From: an uncultured Fibrobacter sp.
GTDB taxonomy: Bacteria > Fibrobacterota > Fibrobacteria > Fibrobacterales > Fibrobacteraceae
Direction of reading: 5' to 3'
Assembly (NCBI RefSeq): GCF_947305105.1
Contig: NZ_CAMZCS010000033.1
Coordinates: 1-32,584 of the forward strand
Length of the DNA stretch: 32,584 nt
Shown here: one piece after another, positions 1 to 7,514 of the stretch
How the letters are laid out: each line of letters starts with the position of its first letter
Position numbering within the stretch: position 1 is the stretch's first letter
Translations under genes and position numbers: made by a program
The notes under the pieces: generated by a model
Database searches by the model: none
The model's input: the letters and a program-made list of their open reading frames with translations, nothing else
What the model was told of the DNA's origin: nothing

Positions 1-23
1 CACCAACCACTAACCACTTTGTT

Positions 24-929
24 ATGACTTTACAACAACTTAAATACGCCATCGCCATTGCCGACACGCGCAATATCACCGAAGCATCTAAGCGCGTTTT
101 CATCTCGCAACCGAGCCTCACCGCGGCCATCCACGAGCTCGAAGAAGAAATGGGCGTCACCATCTTCAACCGCTCCAATAAAGGCGTCACGATTACCAAT
201 GAAGGCGACGAATTCCTCTCTTACGCAAGGCAAGTCCTGGAGCAGGCGGCACTCATGGAAGACCGCTACAAGGGCGGCAAGGGAGGCAACACCATCTTCT
301 CCGTGAGCTGCCAGCACTACTCTTTTGCCGTGAACGCATTCGTCGATGTCATCCGGAAATTCGGCGGCCCGAGCTACGATTTTACGCTCCGCGAGACCCA
401 AACAAACGAAATTATCGACGATATTGCCAAGCTAAAAAGCGAAATTGGCGTGCTTTATTTGAGCGACAAGAACGAAAAAGTCATCAAAAAACTCATACAA
501 AAGAACAATCTGGTCTTTGAGCCGCTCTTTGCAACCCCTTTGCATGTGTTTATGTCGTCTAAAAATCCGCTTGCGAAGAAAGAAAAAATCACGCTGGAAG
601 ATTTGAAACCGTACCCGTACCTGACTTACGAACAGGGCGATTTCAACTCGTTCTACTTTGCTGAAGAGCCGCTAACCGCCATTGATTTTGACTGCCCGCG
701 CAACATCAAGGTTCGCGACCGCGCCACGCTTTTCAACCTGCTCATCGGCCTGGACGGCTACACCATCTGTTCGGGCGTTATCAGCCACAAACTCAATGGC
801 CGAAACATTATTGCAAAACAACTTGATGTACGCGATAAAATGACGATTGGTTACGTAATACGAAAAGGCGTAACGCCATCGCGCTACGCCAAAGCTTATA
901 TCGCCGCCTTAATGCGGCATTGTAGATAG
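24..929 (+). CDS. LysR-family transcriptional regulator
   Basis: The 301-residue protein opens with a LysR-type winged helix-turn-helix (about residues 1-60, with the typical ITEASKRVFISQPSLT recognition-helix region). A linker helix follows, then a periplasmic-binding-protein-like effector domain (about 90-295). The length is normal for the family. The start at 24 gives the canonical MTLQQLKY N-terminus. Only 23 bases lie upstream, so its promoter cannot be judged. It converges on the hydrolase gene, with 4 bases between the two coding ends. LysR proteins usually regulate a divergent neighbour, which here would lie left of the window, so the target and inducer are unknown. The family is certain; the regulon is not. 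Confidence 0.93.
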   Translation: MTLQQLKYAIAIADTRNITEASKRVFISQPSLTAAIHELEEEMGVTIFNRSNKGVTITNEGDEFLSYARQVLEQAALMEDRYKGGKGGNTIFSVSCQHYSFAVNAFVDVIRKFGGPSYDFTLRETQTNEIIDDIAKLKSEIGVLYLSDKNEKVIKKLIQKNNLVFEPLFATPLHVFMSSKNPLAKKEKITLEDLKPYPYLTYEQGDFNSFYFAEEPLTAIDFDCPRNIKVRDRATLFNLLIGLDGYTICSGVISHKLNGRNIIAKQLDVRDKMTIGYVIRKGVTPSRYAKAYIAALMRHCR

Positions 930-933
930 GTGA

Positions 934-1473
934 TTATAGACTGCGCTCAAATTCCGCGAGGAACTTGCGGCCCTGTTCCCATTCGCCGAGGTTGGAATCC
1001 GAATTGATGTGGCCGAGGGTGCCCGCGTTGAACAGCTTGGCCCCCCAGGACTTCGCAAAGAATTCCGCACGCGCAAATGTCATGTACGGGTCGTTCTCGC
1101 TACCCACGATACACGAAGGTACCGGCAGTTTTCCCGTAGGCATGGGCGCAAAGTTGCTGATGGATTCCACCACATCGGTATCGGCGGGCGCCACCAGAAA
1201 TACGCCCTTGATATTTGCCGGAAGTTCGCGCCGTTCCTGCGCACGCAATAACCAGAACACCGTTGTCACGCTGCCCAGGCTGTGCGAGACGAGGATGGTG
1301 TCGCCCTTCAACTGCTTGACGGTTTCGTCGAGAGTTGCAACCCATTCCTCTTTTTGAGGTTTGTCCCAGCAACGCTGGTAGACACGCGACGCGTTGGGCA
1401 AACTCTTCGCCCAAAAACTCTGCCAGTGGCTCGGGCCAGAATTGTTCAAACCAGGGACTATCAAATAGTTCAT
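934..1473 (-). CDS. RBBP9/YdeN-type serine hydrolase
   Basis: This 179-residue cytoplasmic alpha/beta hydrolase resembles the short RBBP9/YdeN family (DUF1234-like). The visible catalytic triad is Ser65 in SHSLGS, Asp128 in ENDPY and His155 in LGHINSDS. The N-terminal VPGLNNSGPSHWQ is the family's usual oxyanion-side motif. The natural substrate of these small hydrolases is generally unknown, so no reaction is claimed. The ATG at 1473 follows an AAGGGGG ribosome-binding sequence. A terminator hairpin at 1504-1550 separates it from the AhpD-like gene upstream on the same strand, so it is probably transcribed separately, with only a short space for its own promoter. Confidence 0.88.
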   Translation of the reverse strand: MNYLIVPGLNNSGPSHWQSFWAKSLPNASRVYQRCWDKPQKEEWVATLDETVKQLKGDTILVSHSLGSVTTVFWLLRAQERRELPANIKGVFLVAPADTDVVESISNFAPMPTGKLPVPSCIVGSENDPYMTFARAEFFAKSWGAKLFNAGTLGHINSDSNLGEWEQGRKFLAEFERSL

Positions 1474-1503
1474 GTTGGACCCCCTTTTTCACGTGTGAAA
1501 AAT

Positions 1504-1550
1504 AAAAAAAGGCGCTCCCGATAAAGGACTACGAATCTCTCGGGAACGCC
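1504..1550 (-). terminator. Rho-independent terminator of the AhpD-like gene
   Basis: The arms at 1511-1521 and 1540-1550 form an 11-bp stem. In the minus-strand RNA every position pairs, counting one G-U wobble. In plus-strand RNA the same position is a C-A mismatch. On the minus strand the stem is followed directly by seven U residues (1504-1510). Both facts give the direction. It lies 23 bases past the stop of the 1573-2130 gene. Confidence 0.85.
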
Positions 1551-1572
1551 AGCTTGTACGGAGAGTACAAAC

Positions 1573-2130
1573 TTACTTGATGTCTTTTCTCCAGGTGGCG
1601 GGTTTGAATTCGCCAACAATGGGGAGAAGACGTTGGTCCACATCGATTTTCAGTACCGAGTTGAAGTTGTTCGTTGCGATCATCTGTGCTGCAAAGCCCA
1701 CGATGGCAACAATCTCGGAATCGTTGTAGAACTTGCGCAGTTCCTCGAAGTAGGAGTCCGGAACGGCGGTGGGGTCCTTCACGATTTGCCTTGCAAGCTT
1801 CACGAGGATTTCCTCGTTCTTCTCGTATTCGAAACCATTCGGGTCGATACCGAGAGCCTTCAGGTCGCTGATGAAGAACAGCGAGCAGAGCTGGCAGCTG
1901 TTGGTCGTAGAAATGGCGTGGGCATAGACAGTGGCTGCGCGTTGCCCGATGATTTCCACAAGGCGTCCCCAGCTGGCGTACCAGCCCATGAAGGCGTCGA
2001 ACGTCGCGTAGTCCTGCAACAGCGCACGCTTCATGTTAGTGATTTTGCCTGTAGAGATGAGCTTTTCATAGGCTTCCTTTGCCTTGCCTTGAGCTTCGTC
2101 AACCGATTCAATAAATTTTACTCTTGCCAT
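1573..2130 (-). CDS. AhpD-like (carboxymuconolactone decarboxylase family) protein
   Basis: The 185-residue all-helical protein belongs to the carboxymuconolactone decarboxylase/AhpD superfamily, which includes peroxidase-linked disulfide reductases. The CxxC pair is Cys79-Gln-Leu-Cys82, preceded by HAISTTNS. AhpD proteins normally carry a histidine four residues after the second Cys (CxxCxxxH); here that position is Phe86, so classical AhpD proton-relay chemistry may be altered or absent. The start was moved to the ATG at 2130, because it follows AAAGGAGAG and gives the expected MARVKF opening. A longer in-frame start at 2205 has no such site and would cover the promoter. The gene is monocistronic, flanked by its own promoter and a terminator. 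A redox or peroxide-defence role is inference. Confidence 0.85.
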   Translation of the reverse strand: MARVKFIESVDEAQGKAKEAYEKLISTGKITNMKRALLQDYATFDAFMGWYASWGRLVEIIGQRAATVYAHAISTTNSCQLCSLFFISDLKALGIDPNGFEYEKNEEILVKLARQIVKDPTAVPDSYFEELRKFYNDSEIVAIVGFAAQMIATNNFNSVLKIDVDQRLLPIVGEFKPATWRKDIK

Positions 2131-2175
2131 ATTATGTACTCTCCTTTGGTGCGTCAGCACCTTTTTGATGCGCAA

Positions 2176-2205
2176 AATATAGAAGCGGGTTTTGCTATTG
2201 TCCAA
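2176..2205 (-). promoter_or_regulatory. Promoter of the AhpD-like gene
   Basis: On the minus strand TTGGAC (2200-2205) is followed after 18 bases by TATATT (2176-2181), then a G/C-rich discriminator (TTGCGC). The predicted start of transcription leaves a leader of about 40 nt containing the AAAGGAGAG site at about 2140-2148. Confidence 0.6.
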
Positions 2206-2368
2206 TATTTTAATTTTATGCGGAGTTATTGATTTTTTTTATAAGCCCCGTTAATGCGAATTTCATCTTCGCAAAGATAATGCTCAGGCTCTCCTTGGCA
2301 ATGCTCCATTATTTATATTTAAAGCAAGGAAGATTCCTTTAAAAGACAAAGAGCCCCTTGAGGAAATT

Positions 2369-2809
2369 TTGAAGCATCGTTGCAAAAAACACGCTCCCAT
2401 GAACCGCTCGCAGATGATGCAGGCGGTTCATTCGGAAAATACGAAACCAGAAATCAAGGTTCGGCAGGCGCTCTTCCATGCAGGATTTCGTTACAAGCTA
2501 CACCGTCACGACTTGCCAGGTTCACCCGATTTATTCATACTCAAACACGATGTCGTCATTTTTATCAACGGCTGTTTTTGGCATCAACATGGCTGTAAAT
2601 TCACAACCCGTCCCAAAAGCCATTCTGATTTTTGGGATAATAAATTCACAAACAATGCCGCACGCGACATCAAGACAAACTGGAAGCTTTCCTTGTTAGG
2701 GTTTCGGGTCGCCACAATATGGGAATGCTCAATCAAGAACGACTTCGAGCGCACTTTAGAACGCCTCAAAGCATTCATTGTGAGCGAGGAAGAATCCATC
2801 GAGATTTGA
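2369..2809 (+). CDS. vsr: Very short patch repair (Vsr) endonuclease, orphan
   Basis: Vsr enzymes nick 5' of the T in T:G mismatches that arise when 5-methylcytosine deaminates. The 146-residue product carries the family landmarks: RSQMMQAV near the N-terminus, the active-site aspartate Asp54 in GSPDLF, and the metal cluster INGCFWHQHGC (Cys69, His72, His74, Cys76) with Cys120 in IWECS. Length is normal. The listed start is TTG at 2369, two bases after AGGAAA. The ATG at 2399 (MNRSQMM) is an alternative but has no ribosome-binding sequence. No cytosine methyltransferase lies next to it, which is unusual because vsr normally accompanies dcm or a restriction-modification cluster. Its sequence looks more AT-rich than the neighbouring housekeeping genes, which would fit acquisition by transfer. 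Confidence 0.88.
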   Translation: MKHRCKKHAPMNRSQMMQAVHSENTKPEIKVRQALFHAGFRYKLHRHDLPGSPDLFILKHDVVIFINGCFWHQHGCKFTTRPKSHSDFWDNKFTNNAARDIKTNWKLSLLGFRVATIWECSIKNDFERTLERLKAFIVSEEESIEI

Positions 2810-2848
2810 GGAAGGGAACAATTTTACACCGCACTAAAGCGATGATTT

Positions 2849-3604
2849 TTAGCCTTTCACGTGAATTGCAGCAGAAAATTCCTTTAGCAACACCGGATCT
2901 TCGACTTTTTCCCAAAGCGTACCCGTCACGATGATGTTCGCACCTGCAGCCACACGAACGGCAGCCGTCTGCGGGTCTTTGATTCCACCACCAGTAATAA
3001 TCGTCATCTCAGTCGCCTTGCGGGTATAGGCGATATGCTCTACAGGTACAGGTTCTTCGGCGCCGCTACCCGCTTCCAGGTAAACATAGCGCATGCCCAT
3101 GAGTTCTGCGGCGATGGAGTTCACCATACTGAGCTTGGGCTTGTTCGCCGGTACAGGCATTGTACCGCTAATGTATTCCACTGTCGTACGTTTACCACTA
3201 TTGATGAGTTGGTAGGCCGTCGGGATGGCTTCCATATTGAGCGCACGCACCAGAGCACCTCCGCGAACCTGCTCATCGATAAGGTAATTCGGGTTGCGAC
3301 CGCTCACGAGAGTCATGAAGAGCATCGCATCGAAACCGGGAACCACCTGCGAGGCCCCGCCCGGGAAAAGTACCACAGGCAAGTCAACATGGGCCTTGAG
3401 AGCCGCAACCTGCTTAGGAAGCGTAAAATTCCCCAAATAAGAGCCACCCACCAGCAAGAGATCGGCACCGTTTTCGGCGGCCATCGCCCCCGCCTTCACG
3501 AAGGCGGCCTCGTCCGAAGTGTCCGGATCGAGCAGAACGGCAAATAGAGCCCCGCGTTTTTCGATGGCGGCATTCAGGCGAGTTTCGGTCTTTCCGATTT
3601 TCAT
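2849..3604 (-). CDS. Geranylgeranylglyceryl/heptaprenylglyceryl phosphate synthase (PcrB/GGGPS family)
   Basis: Enzymes of this TIM-barrel family join sn-glycerol-1-phosphate to a polyprenyl diphosphate, the first ether bond of archaeal-type lipids. The 251-residue protein shows the family's phosphate- and substrate-binding motifs: LDPD (25-28), VGGS (52-55), PGG (81-83), YLEAGSGA (175-182) and GGGI (205-208). The ATG at 3604 follows AGAGG with a 6-base spacer. A TTG six codons upstream is less likely. Chain-length specificity (C20, C35 or other) cannot be read by eye. Related bacterial enzymes are known in Bacteroidota and other FCB-group bacteria. The gene stands alone, converging on vsr. 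No other ether-lipid gene is in the window. Confidence 0.9.
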   Translation of the reverse strand: MKIGKTETRLNAAIEKRGALFAVLLDPDTSDEAAFVKAGAMAAENGADLLLVGGSYLGNFTLPKQVAALKAHVDLPVVLFPGGASQVVPGFDAMLFMTLVSGRNPNYLIDEQVRGGALVRALNMEAIPTAYQLINSGKRTTVEYISGTMPVPANKPKLSMVNSIAAELMGMRYVYLEAGSGAEEPVPVEHIAYTRKATEMTIITGGGIKDPQTAAVRVAAGANIIVTGTLWEKVEDPVLLKEFSAAIHVKG

Positions 3605-3773
3605 AACAACCTCTTGCGACAAAGCTAGAATCTCCCCAAAAGATAACTTTATAAAAAAAGAATAATCGAAAAAAGCACGGAAATCGTGCGAATAATGAGC
3701 AAAATCACAAAAAAATGAATTGCAAGCCCCAAAAATGCAAAAAAAAGCGGAAATATAACGAACTGAGCAGAAA

Positions 3774-3857
3774 GGCGCTGCAGCGTATCACAGAAAAAGT
3801 GAGCCAGAGATTTCTTTTTGGGGAGGTGTATACAGAATATCCCTGGGCTGCAGCGCC
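3774..3857. repeat. 11-bp perfect inverted repeat, arms 62 bases apart
   Basis: The left arm GGCGCTGCAGC (3774-3784) and right arm GCTGCAGCGCC (3847-3857) are exact reverse complements in an otherwise AT-rich region. As RNA they would close a loop of 62 bases. There is no adjacent T-run, so this is not a simple terminator. It could be a structured RNA or a relic of a small mobile element. Confidence 0.45.
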
Positions 3858-4323
3858 AAACTCAACAACAGCCAACAACCATCTCCTTAACGGGTGGCAC
3901 GCACAATATAAAAAGAAATATCTCAACAAGACATTTTTTAGAAAAATGTAAACAAAAAAAATCTTTTAACAAACAAATTCGCAACTTTGTCTGTTTTCTC
4001 GTCTATTTGTAAATATATTGGTTACCAAAACAGGCCTATTTTGGCCCAAACAGGCTATAACGGGGACGTTTAGCACATTATCAGCAAATTTATCAACAAA
4101 CAACATCAACAATTAGTCAACACTCCTACTAAAATAATCACTTTGAGGCATCGTTCGAATGCTATTAAAATGTTACTTTGAATGGAACACATACCCCCCT
4201 TCAGACGGATGCTGGATATAAACGGGAGCATACTCCAAAAGAGGGGCCAAGTTTCAATGGCCTCATTCCTCTTTCCGGGTCCAAAATGGACACGAAAAAT
4301 ATGAAAAAAATTGTTTCATTGAG

Positions 4324-4342
4324 TCATTTTTTTGAAAAATGA
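4324..4342. promoter_or_regulatory. Palindrome upstream of the TIGR02147 gene (candidate operator)
   Basis: TCATTTTT (4324-4331) and AAAAATGA (4335-4342) form a perfect 8-bp inverted repeat around TTG, about 95 bases before the regulator start. Its size and placement suit a dimeric DNA-binding protein, possibly the downstream regulator itself. In an AT-rich region chance is a real alternative. Confidence 0.35.
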
Positions 4343-4435
4343 GCCATTTGGGGATGATTGTTGTAAATCGTGCAACGAAAACTTTACGTTACAATTGGAC
4401 ACCTATACGCCAAATTATTAATTTTAGATAGATTG

Positions 4436-5317
4436 ATGAGCATGATAGACGTACTGGACTACCTAGAATACCGCGAGTATCTGAAGGACTGGTTTGTCGA
4501 AAGCAAAAAAGACAATCCATTCACTTCGTACCGCTACTTGGGCCAGAAAACCGGAGTCGACCCGGCCTGGCTTGTTCGCGTATTCCAAAAAGAGGGGCAC
4601 CTGAACGAAAGCACCCTCCCCGTATTCATACGACTCTGCGGCATGGACGACCGCCGCGCCGAATATTTCAAGACTCTTTACCGCTTTAACAAGACAAAAG
4701 CCAAGCAGACCCTCTCGGAGCTGTATTACAAGCTCATGGAGCTGCGCTCCCTGGAAACTAGGGTCCTTTCGCAGCCCGAATTGGCCTATTTTGGCAGCTG
4801 GGCCTGCGCCGCGCTCCGCGCCCTTATCGGAATTTCTAAAGACACAAGCAACCTGGACAAGCTCGCCAAGCAACTGAGCCCGACCATCAGCCAAGACGAG
4901 GCCCGCAATGCGCTGGGAATCCTCAAACAACTGGGGCTGGTCGTCCCGGACGACAACAATGGCTGGAACATCACCGACCAGATTTTGAGCACCGGTGGCG
5001 AGGTCAAGAGCCAGGCCGTCAGAAGTTTCCACAGGCGTACAATCGAACTCGCACAAGAATCGCTTGACCGCCACAAACCGGAGGAACGCGACATCTCTTC
5101 GACGGTATTCACCGCCGAAGAAGCCGACCTGCCCGAAATCCGACACCGCATAGAGGAATTCCGCAGGGCGCTCATGAAATTTGCCTGCCGCAGCGAACGG
5201 GCTGACCGCGTTTATGCACTCAATGTGGCCCTGTTCCCCCTGTCCGAAAAGGTGGACGACCCATTTGTATGCCCTGACAAAACACAAAACGGCGAAAACA
5301 AGGGAGGTAACCCATGA
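4436..5317 (+). CDS. TIGR02147-family (DUF4423-like) putative transcriptional regulator
   Basis: The 293-residue soluble protein opens with MSMIDVLDYLEYREYLKDWF, the usual start of the TIGR02147 paralogous family that I associate mainly with Fibrobacter. The N-terminal third (SYRYLGQKTGVDPAWLVRVFQ) looks like a helix-turn-helix. The middle (KLAKQLSPTISQDEARNALGILKQLGLV) resembles a second winged helix. The C-terminal third has the family's conserved FHRRTIELAQESLD-type helices. There is no signal peptide or membrane segment. The start was set at 4436 because the family begins here; a start at 4442 is equally possible, and neither has a strong ribosome-binding site. Its stop overlaps the lipoprotein ATG (ATGA), so the two are translationally coupled. 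Function is unproven; a DNA-binding regulator of the coupled gene is an inference. Confidence 0.85.
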   Translation: MSMIDVLDYLEYREYLKDWFVESKKDNPFTSYRYLGQKTGVDPAWLVRVFQKEGHLNESTLPVFIRLCGMDDRRAEYFKTLYRFNKTKAKQTLSELYYKLMELRSLETRVLSQPELAYFGSWACAALRALIGISKDTSNLDKLAKQLSPTISQDEARNALGILKQLGLVVPDDNNGWNITDQILSTGGEVKSQAVRSFHRRTIELAQESLDRHKPEERDISSTVFTAEEADLPEIRHRIEEFRRALMKFACRSERADRVYALNVALFPLSEKVDDPFVCPDKTQNGENKGGNP

Positions 5318-6780
5318 GACTCTCCCGGAAAATAATGTATTTTGGAACTATGCAGCAAACTTCCTCGGGCTTGAGGGGAATCGCCCTGAAATCGTTGACC
5401 GGACTCGCACTGGGTCTGGGCATTTGGGCGTGTTCCTCGACCGAAATGGCCGGAGGCGGCCCCAGCGGGACTGAAGCAGGAAACGCCATTACAGCCACCC
5501 TATATAACGAAGACGGCTCTTTGGCAAAATATGCAACAGCCATGCTCATCAAGAGGACAAGCCTGAGTGGAGAAGCCAACGCATACACAGTCCAAGCGGA
5601 TTCCAACGGCCTCGTTGTCATCGACAGCGTAGACGTGGGCGACTATATCATGGAAGTCTCCCTGGAAGGTAACAACGCCCAGATCGATGTTACCGTAGCC
5701 AACGACAAGGACAACGTGCAGCTCGGCGAACAAAAGCTCCAGAAGCCCGTGTACATCAGCGGTTCGCTCGTGGACTACGGCTGCAAGGACTGCGACAACG
5801 CTTTCGGTACGCTCAAGTTCTTCGGACTCAACCATTCTACAATCGTGACCAACGGAATGTTCTCCATCGGAGGGCTCCCCGCCGGTAACCTGAACTTTGC
5901 GTTCATCCCGAACATGGGTGCAAAGCTCGATACCATCGTTCTGCCCACCATCAAGGCGAAAGCCGGTGACTCCATTGTCGTGGAACACGTGGCACCCCCG
6001 ACGCCGCAACCCGAAGACACGACGAAAAAAGATACCGTATCCAAGCCCGAAAGCAAACTCGAGACGCTTCTGTTGGAAGACTTCACCGATGGCGATGAAA
6101 TCAACAACATGGGCGCCCCCTATACAAGAGAGAGGGGAGCGGCAATTGGCACCTGGTTACTCATGACTGGTGATTTTGCAATGGGGAAAGGTCCTATCTC
6201 AGTGGAGCCCAAAGCCAGTAGCAGCACCCCGTTCACGGACGTCATTGAAACCGATGACGACGGAAACAAGCTGGTGCATTTCAAGGTGACATTCCCGGAC
6301 TCGGATTATCGGGCCTACCACCCGGCATCGATGTACAATGAGACGTTCTTACAGTCAATGGATTCGCTTACCCGGGCCAAAGATTCAATCAACTGGATCT
6401 CGAAATGGTGGACGACATGCACCATGCAAATCGGCAAGAGCGGTTTAGGCTACAATTTCTCCTTGGTAGATTCCATTGCATTCGAAGCTTGGGGAACGGG
6501 TTCGTTCACGTTTGAATTCCTGAGTGGGAGTTCAAACATGGCCCCAATGTATTTATACATGTACACCGACCCACGTAATTCCATTATCGCAGCAAAGGAT
6601 TTTGACCTGTCCCAAAAGAAGAACCGAATTGCCGTAGCAGTCGCCGATCTCATTCCAGACGAGGAACAGCGGAAAAACATCAGCACAATTGCATGGACAT
6701 TCCATGAAAACGTGGAATTCTTCCTGGACAACGTGGAACTTATCGGGCACGACCTGGAAAGCATCTGGACAAAGGAATGA
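5314..6780 (+). CDS. Surface lipoprotein with Ig-like and carbohydrate-binding-like domains
   Basis: The 488-residue protein has a long lipoprotein signal peptide ending GIWAC (lipidated Cys40). Next comes a domain (about 50-140) like carboxypeptidase regulatory/SdrB beta-sandwiches (ITATLYNEDGSLAKYATAML, GDYIMEVSLEG), and a second small strand-rich segment with a CKDC pair. A Pro/Thr/Lys linker follows (about 228-250). The C-terminal domain starts LLLEDFTDGDEIN and ends FFLDNVELIG, a layout typical of CBM11/CIA30-like galactose-binding folds. GGGAGGT sits 5 bases before the ATG. The gene overlaps its neighbours on both sides by 4 bases. An outer-membrane carbohydrate-binding or envelope role is inferred from architecture. 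No catalytic motif is visible. Confidence 0.75.
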   Translation: MRLSRKIMYFGTMQQTSSGLRGIALKSLTGLALGLGIWACSSTEMAGGGPSGTEAGNAITATLYNEDGSLAKYATAMLIKRTSLSGEANAYTVQADSNGLVVIDSVDVGDYIMEVSLEGNNAQIDVTVANDKDNVQLGEQKLQKPVYISGSLVDYGCKDCDNAFGTLKFFGLNHSTIVTNGMFSIGGLPAGNLNFAFIPNMGAKLDTIVLPTIKAKAGDSIVVEHVAPPTPQPEDTTKKDTVSKPESKLETLLLEDFTDGDEINNMGAPYTRERGAAIGTWLLMTGDFAMGKGPISVEPKASSSTPFTDVIETDDDGNKLVHFKVTFPDSDYRAYHPASMYNETFLQSMDSLTRAKDSINWISKWWTTCTMQIGKSGLGYNFSLVDSIAFEAWGTGSFTFEFLSGSSNMAPMYLYMYTDPRNSIIAAKDFDLSQKKNRIAVAVADLIPDEEQRKNISTIAWTFHENVEFFLDNVELIGHDLESIWTKE

Positions 6781-7508
6781 GCGGAGCCCGGTCCGTAACA
6801 TCGAACCAGGAATCCGTCCACAGGGACCTCGCAAAAATTGTACGCAAATATGCAAGGACGCAGTACATGCGTCCTATTGCTTTACATACGCAAGAGGCTT
6901 TTGACGAGGCCAGGGAAAAGATTTGCACCTGGGCCGGGCAAAGCGACATCGCCTCCATCCCTGTCGTCCTCGATTCGGGATGCGGCACGGGCGAAAGCAC
7001 AATACACCTCGCACGGAGATTCCCGGACTGCGCAGTTATCGGAATCGACAAATCCGAAGCGCGCATTGGCAAAGGTTCTGGGGCGCGGGACGCCGAGGCC
7101 GAAGGAATTCCTCACAATGCCTTCTGGATACGCGCCGAACTCCTGGACTTCTGGAGGCTAGTTCTCGACAACCACTGGGACGTTCGCTATCACGCGGTAT
7201 TCTACCCGAACCCGTGGCCCAAGCAAGCCGAATGTACGCGCCGGTTCCACATGCACCCGATATTCCCGACCATGATGCAGCTCGCTCCCGTCACCGAACT
7301 CAGGACGAACTGGGAAATCTATGCGCAGGAATTCCGCGACGCCGTAGGCATCCTTGGCGAAGAAAGCGAGAACATTCCCGGACTCGCCAGCCTACGCGGC
7401 ATCCGTGCGGAACTTTCGCCCCTCTCGACGGACAATCCTGAAACTGCATTTGAAAGAAAATACGCCGCAGCGGGGCAACCGCTGTGGCGAGTCATTGCTA
7501 GCCGATAG
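6777..7508 (+). CDS. TrmB-like SAM-dependent methyltransferase
   Basis: The 243-residue Rossmann methyltransferase has motif I LDSGCGTGES (66-74), the acidic ribose-binding residue Asp91 (IGIDKS), YPNPWPK (143-149) in place of the usual F-P-D-P-W-P-K of TrmB, ELRTNWEIYAQEF (174-186), and a C-terminal FERK. These features place it near tRNA (guanine46-N7) methyltransferases, in a variant group that carries YPNPWPK. Modification of tRNA is likely but not certain. The start at 6777 overlaps the lipoprotein stop by ATGA. A later ATG at 6867 has a better-spaced AAGGA, but would remove the VHRDLAKIVRKY region that I believe is conserved in this group. The operon link to an envelope lipoprotein is unexpected. 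Confidence 0.78.
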   Translation: MSGARSVTSNQESVHRDLAKIVRKYARTQYMRPIALHTQEAFDEAREKICTWAGQSDIASIPVVLDSGCGTGESTIHLARRFPDCAVIGIDKSEARIGKGSGARDAEAEGIPHNAFWIRAELLDFWRLVLDNHWDVRYHAVFYPNPWPKQAECTRRFHMHPIFPTMMQLAPVTELRTNWEIYAQEFRDAVGILGEESENIPGLASLRGIRAELSPLSTDNPETAFERKYAAAGQPLWRVIASR

Positions 7509-7514
7509 GCCAAA

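Larger units (their letters stand above)
3605..4435. other. AT-rich intergenic region with inverted repeats, no convincing gene
   Basis: About 830 bases separate the GGGP synthase start from the regulator start. Short open frames here (for example 3715-3951 on plus) have lysine-rich, biased composition, no ribosome-binding site and no recognisable motif. The stretch holds an 11-bp inverted repeat (3774-3784 with 3847-3857), a CCAAAA/TTTTGG stem at 4025-4044 overlapping GGCC-TATTTT-GGCC, a repeated AAACAGGC (4028-4035, 4048-4055), and a palindrome just before the regulator gene. It probably contains the promoters and leaders of both flanking genes. A small RNA is possible but unproven. Confidence 0.6.

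Noticed and set aside
3715-3951. 78-codon open frame in the AT-rich gap
   Set aside because: Lysine-rich biased composition, no ribosome-binding site, no recognisable motif, and an equally long frame on the opposite strand; more likely non-coding.
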